This document shows positions 12,720-20,065 of a DNA stretch of 20,093 nt, piece by piece. Position 1 is the stretch's first letter; every line of letters begins with the position of its first letter. Source of the stretch: Euplotes aediculatus (taxonomy: Eukaryota > Ciliophora > Spirotrichea > Euplotida > Euplotidae); contig JAQGFW010007842.1 in the NCBI GenBank assembly GCA_030463445.1, forward strand, positions 1-20,093. Direction: 5' to 3'. A program made the position numbers and the translations under genes. Under the pieces are notes generated by a model. That model had not been told where the DNA came from. It made no database searches and saw only the letters and a list, made by a program, of their open reading frames with translations.

Positions 12720-14092
12720 AAACCCAACTCAAAATAGCTCTTTTTCTAATTATTACGAATATAATGATGGTTTTTCTGTTTGGTGGAGCTATCTATTATT
12801 TTTCGTACAATTATTCTTACGCAGATTTTTATAAACGTCTCGAAACAAGGGCAACTATCTCAGCAAAATATAATTTTGATAAAGATAGTATTGATGCCGA
12901 ATCTTACCGAAGAATCAGGCAGGAACACCTCGAAAAACTGACAGAAGAAAAAGAATATTTGTATCAGATTGATAAAGAAGATGATTTAGAAAAAATCGCC
13001 AAACAGAGTGCTTTACCGCTTAGTTTTTTGCGAAATATCAACAAAAATAAGAAATTTACACTACAAATCAATGATACTTTCTATACCGGAATCAGTTATA
13101 CCAGCCATCAAAAAAACTATATAATTGTCGTTTCTGCCAAAAATTATTATGCTTCGCATCACCTGATTTTTATCCGAAATATTATTATCGGAGCAATCGT
13201 TCTGGTGACATTAGTTACGATTTCGCTCTCTTTTTTCTTCTCGAAGCATATCTTTGACCCCATCAAAAGTATTACAGACAAAGTAAAACAAATCAGTACA
13301 GATAATATCCATCTCCGAATCGAAGAGCGTGATAACGATAACGAGATTAGCCAATTGGTTTCGACTTTTAATGACCTGCTAAATAGACTCGAAACCGCAT
13401 TTGAAACCCAAAAAAACTTTGTCAGCAATGCTTCACACGAATTTGGCACTCCATTGACCTCAATCATGGGCGAAGCCGAAGTAATGCTGATGAAAGAACG
13501 CACTCCCGACGAATACCAACAATCTCTCAAAAGTATTTTGGGGCAAGCCGAACGTCTCAATCAGATAACCCAAACCTTGCTTTATTTGGCTCAGACAGGC
13601 TATTCAAATAAAAAAGTAGCTTTTGAGATTCTGCGTACCGACGAGTTACTTTGGCAGACCAAAGATATGGTAGATAAACTAAATCCTAAAAATAATATCA
13701 TCATAGATTTTAGCCTTCTGCCCGAAAACCCGCTCAAACTCAAAGTAATGGGTAATAAGCAGTTGCTCTATCTGGCATTTACGAATATCTTGATGAATGC
13801 CTGTAAATACTCCAATAACAAACCCGTACAGGTGAGTATTGCATCGAGCGACAATCAGGTGATTCTGCTTTTTAAAGACCAAGGAATCGGAATCCCCGAA
13901 TCTGAAATCCAATTTATCTACGACCCATTTTTTAGGGCATCAAATACCCGACACTTTGAGGGTTATGGTATTGGGCTTCCGCTTACCCGAAATATTATCA
14001 AAATTCATAGCGGGCAACTCCTTGTAACATCTGCCGTAAACCAAGGTACAACCGTCCAAATCAAACTTCCGTTGGCAAATATCCAGCGATAG
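12716..14092 (+). CDS. Membrane-bound sensor histidine kinase
   Basis: The product has 458 residues and starts with TTG at 12716, overlapping the regulator's TGA as TTGA. This start is preferred because the next ATG (codon 17) would cut the first transmembrane helix (7-31). A periplasmic sensor region of ~120 residues (32-150) is followed by TM2 (~153-176), HAMP (~177-230), HisKA with H241 (SNASHEFGTPLTSI) and a HATPase domain with N box N357/N361, G1 DQGIGIP (388), F box DPFFRASN (403) and G2 GYGIGLPL (416). The residue after HEF is G rather than the common R, K or N. The periplasmic domain is charged, matches no sensor fold I recognise, and its ligand is unknown. The pair is cotranscribed and translationally coupled with the regulator. 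Confidence 0.95.
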   Translation: MKTQLKIALFLIITNIMMVFLFGGAIYYFSYNYSYADFYKRLETRATISAKYNFDKDSIDAESYRRIRQEHLEKLTEEKEYLYQIDKEDDLEKIAKQSALPLSFLRNINKNKKFTLQINDTFYTGISYTSHQKNYIIVVSAKNYYASHHLIFIRNIIIGAIVLVTLVTISLSFFFSKHIFDPIKSITDKVKQISTDNIHLRIEERDNDNEISQLVSTFNDLLNRLETAFETQKNFVSNASHEFGTPLTSIMGEAEVMLMKERTPDEYQQSLKSILGQAERLNQITQTLLYLAQTGYSNKKVAFEILRTDELLWQTKDMVDKLNPKNNIIIDFSLLPENPLKLKVMGNKQLLYLAFTNILMNACKYSNNKPVQVSIASSDNQVILLFKDQGIGIPESEIQFIYDPFFRASNTRHFEGYGIGLPLTRNIIKIHSGQLLVTSAVNQGTTVQIKLPLANIQR

Positions 14093-14099
14093 AATAAAT

Positions 14100-14163
14100 T
14101 CTAATCTATCTCTAATCTCTTCATTAAGATTCTAATGTGTTTCTAATAAGACTCTTAAATCGT
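14100..14163 (+). promoter_or_regulatory. Phased direct-repeat array, probable OmpR-family regulator binding site
   Basis: TCTAAT occurs at 14100, 14111, 14131 and 14142. Related TCATTAAG and TCTTAAAT lie at 14121 and 14153. The spacings are 11, 10, 10, 11 and 11 bp, one helical turn each. Direct repeats on an 11-bp pitch are the hallmark of PhoB/OmpR-class sites. The array sits between the two-component genes and the USP-like gene, and its last unit ends about 17 bp before the -7 box, an activator-like position. Confidence 0.7.
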
Positions 14164-14179
14164 TTTTAAGTGTCGGTCT

Positions 14180-14187
14180 GAGCTTTG
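14180..14187 (+). promoter_or_regulatory. -7 promoter element of the USP-like/SulP operon
   Basis: GAGCTTTG matches TAnnTTTG except at the first base. No good -33 element is visible, only a T-run at 14163-14167, which fits a promoter that needs an activator. The start site is predicted near 14192-14196, giving a very short leader to the ATG at 14219. Confidence 0.5.
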
Positions 14188-14219
14188 TACCATAATTTTT
14201 CATTTTCAAAATTATGGTA
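14188..14219 (+). promoter_or_regulatory. Perfect 12-bp inverted repeat ending on the start codon
   Basis: TACCATAATTTT (14188-14199) and AAAATTATGGTA (14208-14219) are exactly complementary with an 8-nt spacer. The last base of the right arm is the A of the ATG of the USP-like gene. It may be an operator for a dimeric regulator lying over the predicted transcription start, or an mRNA hairpin that hides the start codon if transcription begins upstream of it. Confidence 0.7.
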
Positions 14220-14698
14220 TGGCGAAGACTATATTAATTCCGACAGATTTTTGTATCGAATCACTAAACACTCTCAGATTAGCACTCCGAAACTTTGAAG
14301 ACCAGACAGTAGATGTGGTTTTGATGTATTCAGAAGAACTCAGCGACTCGATTACAGAATTACTTTTTTATAATCCTGAAAAAACTGTAAAAAATCTCAA
14401 AACTGCCGAATTTGATGAAGCTCTTTCAATCATCAAAAATCGCTATGAAACTATTGTTCATAGTATCAATTTTGAGGTATTCAATGGTCGTAATGTCAGT
14501 TCGATGTTGAGTTTTGCCGAAGCAAAAGGTATTGACATTACCTATATTCCTAAGAATTATCGTTTTCAGCCTCCAAAAAACGGATTCAACCCGATTTCTC
14601 TCATCAAAAAAGCAAAACTACCCTATCAAGAAATTGATTGGGATACTGATAAACACATCAGCAAAGAAGTATCATTAAACGCATTTTTTAGTTTTTGA
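14219..14698 (+). CDS. Degenerate universal stress protein-like protein
   Basis: The product has 159 residues. The N terminus (MAKTILIPTDFCIESLNTLRLAL) matches the first strand and helix of the UspA fold, and 'SMLSFAEAKGIDITYIP' fits the strand before the nucleotide loop. The usual ATP motif G-2x-G-9x-G(S/T) is missing: this region reads NYRFQPPKNGFNPISLIKKAKLPYQEI. It therefore probably does not bind ATP like Usp enzymes. It is cytoplasmic, with no signal peptide. It lies 39 bp before the SulP permease gene in the same direction and downstream of a phased operator array. A role as a regulatory partner of the transporter is inferred from context, because soluble USP domains often sit with transporters. 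Confidence 0.75.
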   Translation: MAKTILIPTDFCIESLNTLRLALRNFEDQTVDVVLMYSEELSDSITELLFYNPEKTVKNLKTAEFDEALSIIKNRYETIVHSINFEVFNGRNVSSMLSFAEAKGIDITYIPKNYRFQPPKNGFNPISLIKKAKLPYQEIDWDTDKHISKEVSLNAFFSF

Positions 14699-14737
14699 TT
14701 ACCAATCTCTCACGTTTCTAAACCTTTACTTTATAAT

Positions 14738-16141
14738 ATGAATAAGCAAACTTTTCCGACCACACCCACTGGTAGAATCAAACTTTTCTTTACATTTTTA
14801 GATTCACGCTGGGAAGACCTCACAAAAACGACTTGGATGAGTACCGTTTACCGAGATTTCAGTGCGGGATTAATCGTAGCCATGACGGCGATTCCGATGG
14901 CAATGGGTTTTGCGATTGCAATGGGGATGCGTCCTGAGCATGGAATCATAGCTGGTGCTTTGGCGTGTGTAGTTGGGCGTACTTTTGGAGGTTCAAAATA
15001 CCAAGTATATGGACCAACAGCGGCTTTTATTCCAGTCATAGCAGCATTGATTTATAAGTATGGACCAGCCAATGGTGGAAACTTCGAGCAGGCTCATGGA
15101 TTTTTAGTGTTGGTTTCGATAATTTCGGGGATTGTTTTGATAATTCTCGGAATCTTCGGAGCAGGTAAATACGCCAAACTTGTACCAAACTCTATTATCG
15201 TAGGTTTTACAATCGGGATTGCAGTAGCGATTGCCCTTACCAATTTTAAAGATATTTTAGGATTAAAATCTTTTGCGGTTTTGTTGGGCTCCGAATCGGG
15301 TTTCTTAAATAAAGTTTCGCATTTATTCTCTAACCTGAATGTAATAAATCCGTGGGCGTTATTGATTGGCGTATTGACTTTTGCAGTTACAAAATCGCTT
15401 TTAAAAATTTCGATTTTTATTCCGGGTCCGGTTATCGCCATGACTACCGCCACCGTCTTAACTGCCACTTTATTAGCCGATAAAAACATCATTCTGGTCA
15501 AAGACCTTTATGGCTCAATTCCGAATAATTTTTTTGTATTAACAATGCCTTTCTTGCCCGAACTCAACGGTAGAGTAATCATTGATATTGTATATTTTGT
15601 TGGTGCAATCGTCTTTGTTTCGGGTGTTGAGAGTATCCTTTGCTCTTCTATGGCAGATAAATTGGCAGAAAACAAACGTACACCATTTAACCCTGATAAA
15701 GAGTTTTTTGGACAAGGAATGGTACAAATAATTGCTCCGTTGGTGCAGGGTTTTCCGTGTACAGGTGCATTGGCACGTACTGCCACGAGTATCAAAGCAG
15801 GGGCCAGAACCCCACTTGCAGGATATTTTAAAGCAATTTTGAAACTAACAATGGCTTTTTATTTGGCACAATACTTAGAGTTGATTCCGATGGCCTGTAT
15901 CGGTGGAATCTTAGTTTGGGTGGCGAGTAATATGATAAAACCTTCTGAAATTAAAGAGATTAAACATTTGGGTAAATTCGAGTTTTCGATGATGCTTTAT
16001 ACTGCTGTTATGGTACCAATGACCGATTTCTTGACAGGCGTACTTTCGGCATTGATTATCTATTTTGTTGTTAAGAAATTCTTTAGTAAAAAGAAAAAAG
16101 AAGAAGTACAAGAAGAAGAATTGAGTACAGTTGAATTATAA
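14738..16141 (+). CDS. SulP-family anion permease without STAS domain
   Basis: The product has 467 residues. It is an inner-membrane protein with multiple hydrophobic segments and SulP landmarks: YRDFSAGLIVAMTAIPMAMGFAIAMG (helix 1), the GGSKYQVYGPTAAF region that forms the substrate site in the family, GFTIGIAVAIALTNFKDILG, a GVESILCSSMADKLA segment and a CTGALARTATSIKAGARTPLAG segment. Family members carry sulfate, bicarbonate, chloride or dicarboxylates; the substrate here is not readable. Most SulP proteins end with a cytoplasmic STAS domain of ~100 residues. This one stops after a short Lys/Glu-rich tail (KKKKEEVQEEELSTVEL). The neighbouring USP-like protein might supply a missing soluble partner. 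The convergent cysM gene makes sulfate a reasonable guess. Confidence 0.92.
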   Translation: MNKQTFPTTPTGRIKLFFTFLDSRWEDLTKTTWMSTVYRDFSAGLIVAMTAIPMAMGFAIAMGMRPEHGIIAGALACVVGRTFGGSKYQVYGPTAAFIPVIAALIYKYGPANGGNFEQAHGFLVLVSIISGIVLIILGIFGAGKYAKLVPNSIIVGFTIGIAVAIALTNFKDILGLKSFAVLLGSESGFLNKVSHLFSNLNVINPWALLIGVLTFAVTKSLLKISIFIPGPVIAMTTATVLTATLLADKNIILVKDLYGSIPNNFFVLTMPFLPELNGRVIIDIVYFVGAIVFVSGVESILCSSMADKLAENKRTPFNPDKEFFGQGMVQIIAPLVQGFPCTGALARTATSIKAGARTPLAGYFKAILKLTMAFYLAQYLELIPMACIGGILVWVASNMIKPSEIKEIKHLGKFEFSMMLYTAVMVPMTDFLTGVLSALIIYFVVKKFFSKKKKEEVQEEELSTVEL

Positions 16142-16166
16142 TTTAGTTATTAGGTAGTTATGCTTG

Positions 16167-16200
16167 ACAAGTGTGGTATATACTATGCCACACTTGTTTT
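16167..16200 (+). terminator. Terminator after the SulP gene
   Basis: A 14-bp stem with one T-G pair (ACAAGTGTGGTATA / TATGCCACACTTGT) has a 3-nt TAC loop followed by TTTTATTT. It lies between the convergent SulP and cysM genes. The T-tract is on the + strand only, so it mainly serves the SulP operon; the minus-strand flank has no T-run. Confidence 0.85.
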
Positions 16201-16207
16201 ATTTGCA

Positions 16208-17080
16208 TCAGCCAAATAAATCGCTGCTCAAATACCTATCGCCACGGTCGCAGCAGATGAAAACAATCACACCACTTTCTAATTCTTGTGCCAATCTGAT
16301 AGCTCCAGCGGCAGCTCCGCCGCTGCTCATTCCTGCAAAAATACCTTCAACTTTTGCCAGTTTACGAGCCATTTCGGTAGCTTCGCTTTGCGATACATCT
16401 AATACTCTATCGACCCTACTTGGGTCAAAAATCTTTGGTAGGTACTCGGTTGGCCAACGGCGAATACCCGGAATCGAAGAGCCTTCGGTTGGTTGGCAAC
16501 CCACAATCTGGATTTCTGGATTTACCTCTTTTAGAAACATCGAAGTTCCCATAATCGTACCTGTTGTACCCATCGAAGACACAAAATGTGTAACCTGCTG
16601 ATTGGTGTCTCGCCAAATCTCTGGTCCAGTGGTTTTATAATGAGCTAAATAGTTATCGGGGTTGGCAAACTGATTCAGCAAGAAATATTCATCAGTAGCA
16701 CCTTTTTCATCGGCATAATCTCGGCATTTTTCGATGTTGTCAAGTAGCGTTACTTTTGCTCCGAATGCCTCCATTGTGAGGGTACGTTCTTTGGTAGAAT
16801 TTGATGGCATCACTAACTCAATCTCAATGTCATACAGCCGTGCTATCATAGCCAGAGCAATTCCTGTATTGCCGCTGGTAGCTTCAATGAGTTTCATACC
16901 AGGTTTAATATCTCCACGCTCAACCGCACTCCGAATCATATTCAAAGCAGGACGGTCTTTTACACTACCCGCAGGGTTGTTGCCTTCGAGTTTTCCGTAG
17001 ATTTTTACGTTCGGGTTCGGATTGAGTTTTGTTAGTTCAACGAGCGGAGTATTACCCACTAAATCTATGATTGTTGCCAT
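16208..17080 (-). CDS. cysM: Cysteine synthase B (O-acetylserine sulfhydrylase, CysM type)
   Basis: The product has 290 residues, the usual CysM length. It is a PLP-dependent enzyme that makes L-cysteine from O-acetylserine and sulfide or thiosulfate. The PLP lysine is K41 in LEGNNPAGSVKDRPA. The phosphate- and substrate-loop motif is EATSGNTGIALAMIA. CysM-specific features include GNNPAG instead of the CysK pattern, FVSSMGTTGTI, EGSSIPGIRRWPTEYLP and the closing CDRGDRYLSS, all matching remembered E. coli CysM. It converges on the SulP permease gene, which would fit sulfur assimilation if that transporter carries sulfate. No convincing TAnnTTTG box was found upstream; TACATTTA on the minus strand near 17100 is a weak candidate. 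Confidence 0.95.
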   Translation of the reverse strand: MATIIDLVGNTPLVELTKLNPNPNVKIYGKLEGNNPAGSVKDRPALNMIRSAVERGDIKPGMKLIEATSGNTGIALAMIARLYDIEIELVMPSNSTKERTLTMEAFGAKVTLLDNIEKCRDYADEKGATDEYFLLNQFANPDNYLAHYKTTGPEIWRDTNQQVTHFVSSMGTTGTIMGTSMFLKEVNPEIQIVGCQPTEGSSIPGIRRWPTEYLPKIFDPSRVDRVLDVSQSEATEMARKLAKVEGIFAGMSSGGAAAGAIRLAQELESGVIVFICCDRGDRYLSSDLFG

Positions 17081-17137
17081 ATTCTTTGGTTATTTCGAGA
17101 TTATAAATGTAAAACCAATACGTAATACAATGTAGTT

Positions 17138-17181
17138 CCTATAAAAATAAATAATCCCTTCTTCAATCAGAAAAAGGGATT
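17138..17181 (-). terminator. Terminator of the peptide transporter gene (minus strand)
   Basis: AATCCCTT (17153-17160) pairs with AAGGGATT (17174-17181), an 8-bp perfect stem. Read on the minus strand, the hairpin is followed by ATTTATTTTTAT, a T-rich tract. It lies 46 bases after the stop codon of the gene at 17227-18678 and upstream of cysM. Confidence 0.7.
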
Positions 17182-17226
17182 CTAAAGATACATAATCTGT
17201 TATTCGCTCATTCATTAATTTGCTAA

Positions 17227-18678
17227 TTACTTAATCCCGCCCATCCAATTTTTGATAGGTTTATATAGGACAATGAAGAATAAACCTGAAATACCGCCAA
17301 TCACAAAAACTTGATGGAATAAATCTGGCATAGCTGCCACATTGCTTTCATCGAAATTACCCGCAAATAAACCAGCAATCAAATTACCCAATGCCGCACC
17401 TACGAACCAAAGTCCCATTAATTGACTATAATATTTTTTAGGAGCCAACTTTGTGTATGAACTCAAACCAACCGGACTAATACACAGCTCTCCGAGTGTA
17501 TGGAACATATACGTAAGACCTAACCAACCAATACCTGCCATCGAGCCGTCTAAAACTCTTTTTGCCGCCAAATACATAACAAAAAAGCCTAATCCCATCT
17601 GTAAAAGGCCTAAACCAAATTTTATTGGTACACTCGGATTTAAGTTTTTGCTATTGAGATAAATCCACAAGAAGCCCATCGGAGCCGAGAAAATCAAAAT
17701 AAACATTGAGTTTGCATTTTGCAACCACGAGGCTGGCATCACCATTCCTAAGAAATTACGGTCGGTGTGGCGGTCGGCAAAGATTGTGAGAGTAGTAGAA
17801 GCCTGTTCAAAACCCGACCAAAAGATTGAGATTCCGATAAATAACATGAAAAGTACACCGACTCTTTTACGCTCTACGACTGTAAGCGAAGAATCCATGA
17901 AGCCGATGTATGCAAAGTACAAAATCGTAATCGTTACGATGATGTATTTCATGTATTGTGCCAACGAAATACTATCCAAAACCCCAGAAACCAAAAGGAT
18001 TCCAACCAATAAAAGCATGGTTACAACCACATAAATATAGGTAAGCGAAGATTTTTGTTCTGGTGGATTTCCGACAGCCGCAAGGTGTTTTCCGTTTAAT
18101 CTAAAGTTGATTACCCCAAAAAGCATGGCAAATGCCGCCGCTCCGAAACCATAATGCCAGCCTACTTTTTCACCAAGATAGCCCACGATAAACATCCCTA
18201 AAAATGCTCCGAGGTTGATTCCAAGATAAAAAATCGAGAAAGCAGCATCACGTTTAGCACCTCCTTCGGGGTATAATTCACCCACTATTGAGCTAATATT
18301 TGCCTTCAATAAACCTGTACCGATGGCAACAGTCGCTAAGCCTAAAAAGAAAACCTCTTTTGCACCCGGAATCGCCAGTATCAAATGCCCAATCATAATG
18401 CAGATTGCACCGTACCAAATTGATTTCTTTTGCCCCAAAATATTATCAGCAATCCATCCACCGGGTAGGGTCAATAAATAAACCGAAGCCATATAAAGCC
18501 CCATGATTGCTCCACCTGTTTTTTCATTCAATCCCAACGCTCCGTCTTCGGCTCCTTTGGTTAGGTATAAAAATAAAATAGCCCGCATTCCGTAGTAAGA
18601 GAATCGTTCCCACATTTCGGTCATAAACAGAACGAATAATCCCATTGGGTGGCCCAAAAAAGTTTTTTGGTTCGACAT
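17227..18678 (-). CDS. POT/PTR-family proton-dependent oligopeptide transporter
   Basis: The product has 483 residues and is an inner-membrane MFS-type symporter. The helix-1 proton-coupling motif ExxER is visible as E21-M-W-E24-R25 in TEMWERFSYYGMRAILFLYL, the classical PTR2 signature. GGWIADNILGQKKSIWYGA matches the helix 2-3 MFS loop, and FSIFYLGINLGAFLGMFIVG matches the second PTR2 signature. Di- and tripeptides taken up with protons are the usual substrates; DtpT/YjdL-like members are similar in length. It is divergent from fbp and shares its 222-bp regulatory region. The ATG at 18678 begins MSNQKTFLGHPMGLF, the expected short cytoplasmic N terminus. Confidence 0.94.
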   Translation of the reverse strand: MSNQKTFLGHPMGLFVLFMTEMWERFSYYGMRAILFLYLTKGAEDGALGLNEKTGGAIMGLYMASVYLLTLPGGWIADNILGQKKSIWYGAICIMIGHLILAIPGAKEVFFLGLATVAIGTGLLKANISSIVGELYPEGGAKRDAAFSIFYLGINLGAFLGMFIVGYLGEKVGWHYGFGAAAFAMLFGVINFRLNGKHLAAVGNPPEQKSSLTYIYVVVTMLLLVGILLVSGVLDSISLAQYMKYIIVTITILYFAYIGFMDSSLTVVERKRVGVLFMLFIGISIFWSGFEQASTTLTIFADRHTDRNFLGMVMPASWLQNANSMFILIFSAPMGFLWIYLNSKNLNPSVPIKFGLGLLQMGLGFFVMYLAAKRVLDGSMAGIGWLGLTYMFHTLGELCISPVGLSSYTKLAPKKYYSQLMGLWFVGAALGNLIAGLFAGNFDESNVAAMPDLFHQVFVIGGISGLFFIVLYKPIKNWMGGIK

Positions 18679-18744
18679 AAAGCAGTAGTTTAGGTTAAAT
18701 ATAATTTATTGATGAAAAAATATACCCTTTTTTATAAAATTGAA

Positions 18745-18752
18745 CAAAAGTA
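18745..18752 (-). promoter_or_regulatory. -7 promoter element for the peptide transporter
   Basis: On the minus strand the bases read TACTTTTG, a perfect TAnnTTTG match, 66 bases before the ATG at 18678. A clear -33 element was not found at the standard distance. Confidence 0.5.
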
Positions 18753-18807
18753 ATGCCCAAAAACTAAATATAGAAATTTTGCTCGGATTAAGTGTCAAAA
18801 AGACATA

Positions 18808-18870
18808 TTTGCGAATAAAAATTGTTTTGCGAATATTCGCTAAAATACTTGTTTTGTAATTTGTCGAATA
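18808..18870 (+). promoter_or_regulatory. GCGAATA repeats and palindrome, probable operator between POT gene and fbp
   Basis: TTTGCGAATA occurs at 18808-18817 and again at 18826-18835, 18 bp apart. A variant, TTTGTCGAATA, occurs at 18860-18870, inside the fbp promoter between its -33 and -7 elements. The second copy is part of the perfect 12-bp palindrome GCGAATATTCGC (18829-18840). Three related half-sites, one symmetrical, suggest a dimeric DNA-binding regulator of fbp, of the divergent transporter, or of both. The regulator is not in the window. Confidence 0.6.
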
Positions 18871-18879
18871 TTAGCTTTG
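18849..18879 (+). promoter_or_regulatory. fbp promoter
   Basis: TTG (18849-18851) is followed after 20 nt by TAGCTTTG (18872-18879), an exact TAnnTTTG. The predicted start site lies about 15 bases before the ATG at 18901, so the leader is short. It is the best promoter match in the window. Confidence 0.7.
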
Positions 18880-18900
18880 TGTCGTAATTGAACAACACAA

Positions 18901-19893
18901 ATGACAAACCATGAAACGCTCGTGTCGCCAGTAGGCGTTACACTCGATAGATTTATCAAACGCCAGCAATCTTCATTGCCGTTTGCATCTGGCGAATTAT
19001 CCCAACTTCTTAGAGACATTGCCCTTGCTGGTAAAATCATTAACCGAGAAATCAACCGTGCTGGATTGGTGGATATTACGGGTGCTTTTGGGATGGAGAA
19101 TGTCCAGGGCGAGGCACAACAAAAACTCGATGTAATTGCCAATGTCAGGTTTATAAGAGCCTTAAAAAACGGAGGAGAAGTAAGTGCAATCATTACCGAA
19201 GAAGACGAAGGAATCATCTATACCGATAATGATGAAGGCAAATACGTAGTAGCGATTGACCCGCTCGATGGTTCGTCAAATATTGATGTCAATGTTTCAA
19301 TCGGAACAATCTTTTCGATTTATCGCCGTATAACGCCCATCGGTACTAAACCCACCATTGATGATTTCATGCAAGGCGGACGAGCCCAAGTTGCGGCCGG
19401 ATATATTTTGTACGGTTCTTCGACGATTTTGGTTTACACTACTGGTCAAGGAGTCAATGCTTTTACTTACGAAAACTCGCTTGGAGAATACTTTTTATCG
19501 CATATTGATTTAAAAAGCCCCGAAGAAGGGCAAATCTATTCGGTAAATGAGGGCAATTACAATGCTTTTGTTTCGCCAGCAAGAGCCTACATAACTACTT
19601 GTAAATTAAGAGGTTATAATAGCCGATACATTGGTTCTTTGGTTGGTGATTTTCATCGAAATCTTTTAAAAGGAGGAATCTACCTTTATCCACCATCCAA
19701 AAAACATCTCAAAGGTAAGCTCAGGCTTCTTTATGAGTGCTATCCGTTGGCGTTTATTGCCGAACAAGCAGGAGCATCGGCATCGGACGGCTATCAAGAT
19801 ATTTTGGATATTGAGCCAAAGGAATTGCACCAACGGACGCCACTTTACATTGGTTCGAGCGAAATGGTTCGGGATGCCATGAGTTATTTTTGA
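18901..19893 (+). CDS. fbp: Class I fructose-1,6-bisphosphatase
   Basis: The product has 330 residues, the normal class I length. It hydrolyses fructose 1,6-bisphosphate to fructose 6-phosphate in gluconeogenesis, in the cytoplasm. Metal-site motifs are visible: [12 protein letters not shown] (residues ~76-87), ITEEDEG (~100) and [21 protein letters not shown] with D120, D123 and N127. [26 protein letters not shown] forms the substrate-binding part, and [20 protein letters not shown] matches the sugar-phosphate and metal-binding C-terminal region. The ATG at 18901 gives the usual N terminus (LDRFIKRQQ). Its shared regulatory region with a peptide importer makes sense if amino acids from peptides feed gluconeogenesis. 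Confidence 0.97.
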   Translation: MTNHETLVSPVGVTLDRFIKRQQSSLPFASGELSQLLRDIALAGKIINREINRAGLVDITGAFGMENVQGEAQQKLDVIANVRFIRALKNGGEVSAIITEEDEGIIYTDNDEGKYVVAIDPLDGSSNIDVNVSIGTIFSIYRRITPIGTKPTIDDFMQGGRAQVAAGYILYGSSTILVYTTGQGVNAFTYENSLGEYFLSHIDLKSPEEGQIYSVNEGNYNAFVSPARAYITTCKLRGYNSRYIGSLVGDFHRNLLKGGIYLYPPSKKHLKGKLRLLYECYPLAFIAEQAGASASDGYQDILDIEPKELHQRTPLYIGSSEMVRDAMSYF

Positions 19894-19943
19894 GACTGAT
19901 AAATGTTATCAAGACTTATGATTTGGGTCATAGGTGAAACGAT

Positions 19944-19989
19944 GGTTCATTTTTATTTTTGAATATCATAAAATCATAAAAATGAAACC
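19944..19989. terminator. AT-rich inverted repeat downstream of fbp
   Basis: GGTTCATTTTTAT (19944-19956) pairs with ATAAAAATGAAACC (19976-19989) with one bulged base and a 19-nt loop. A smaller repeat, TATGA-TTTGGG-TCATA (19917-19932), lies just before it. No clean T-run follows on the + strand. It may be the end of the fbp transcript or an operator of the next gene. Confidence 0.35.
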
Positions 19990-20065
19990 ACAAAAAAATC
20001 TGTGAAATCAATTTCATAATCAATCCAATCAGAGTTACACTTCATCAATAAACTAAAACAATTTT

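Noticed and set aside
16164-16601. A 145-codon + strand open frame
   Set aside because: It is antisense to cysM, whose motifs are unmistakable, and it shows no family features.
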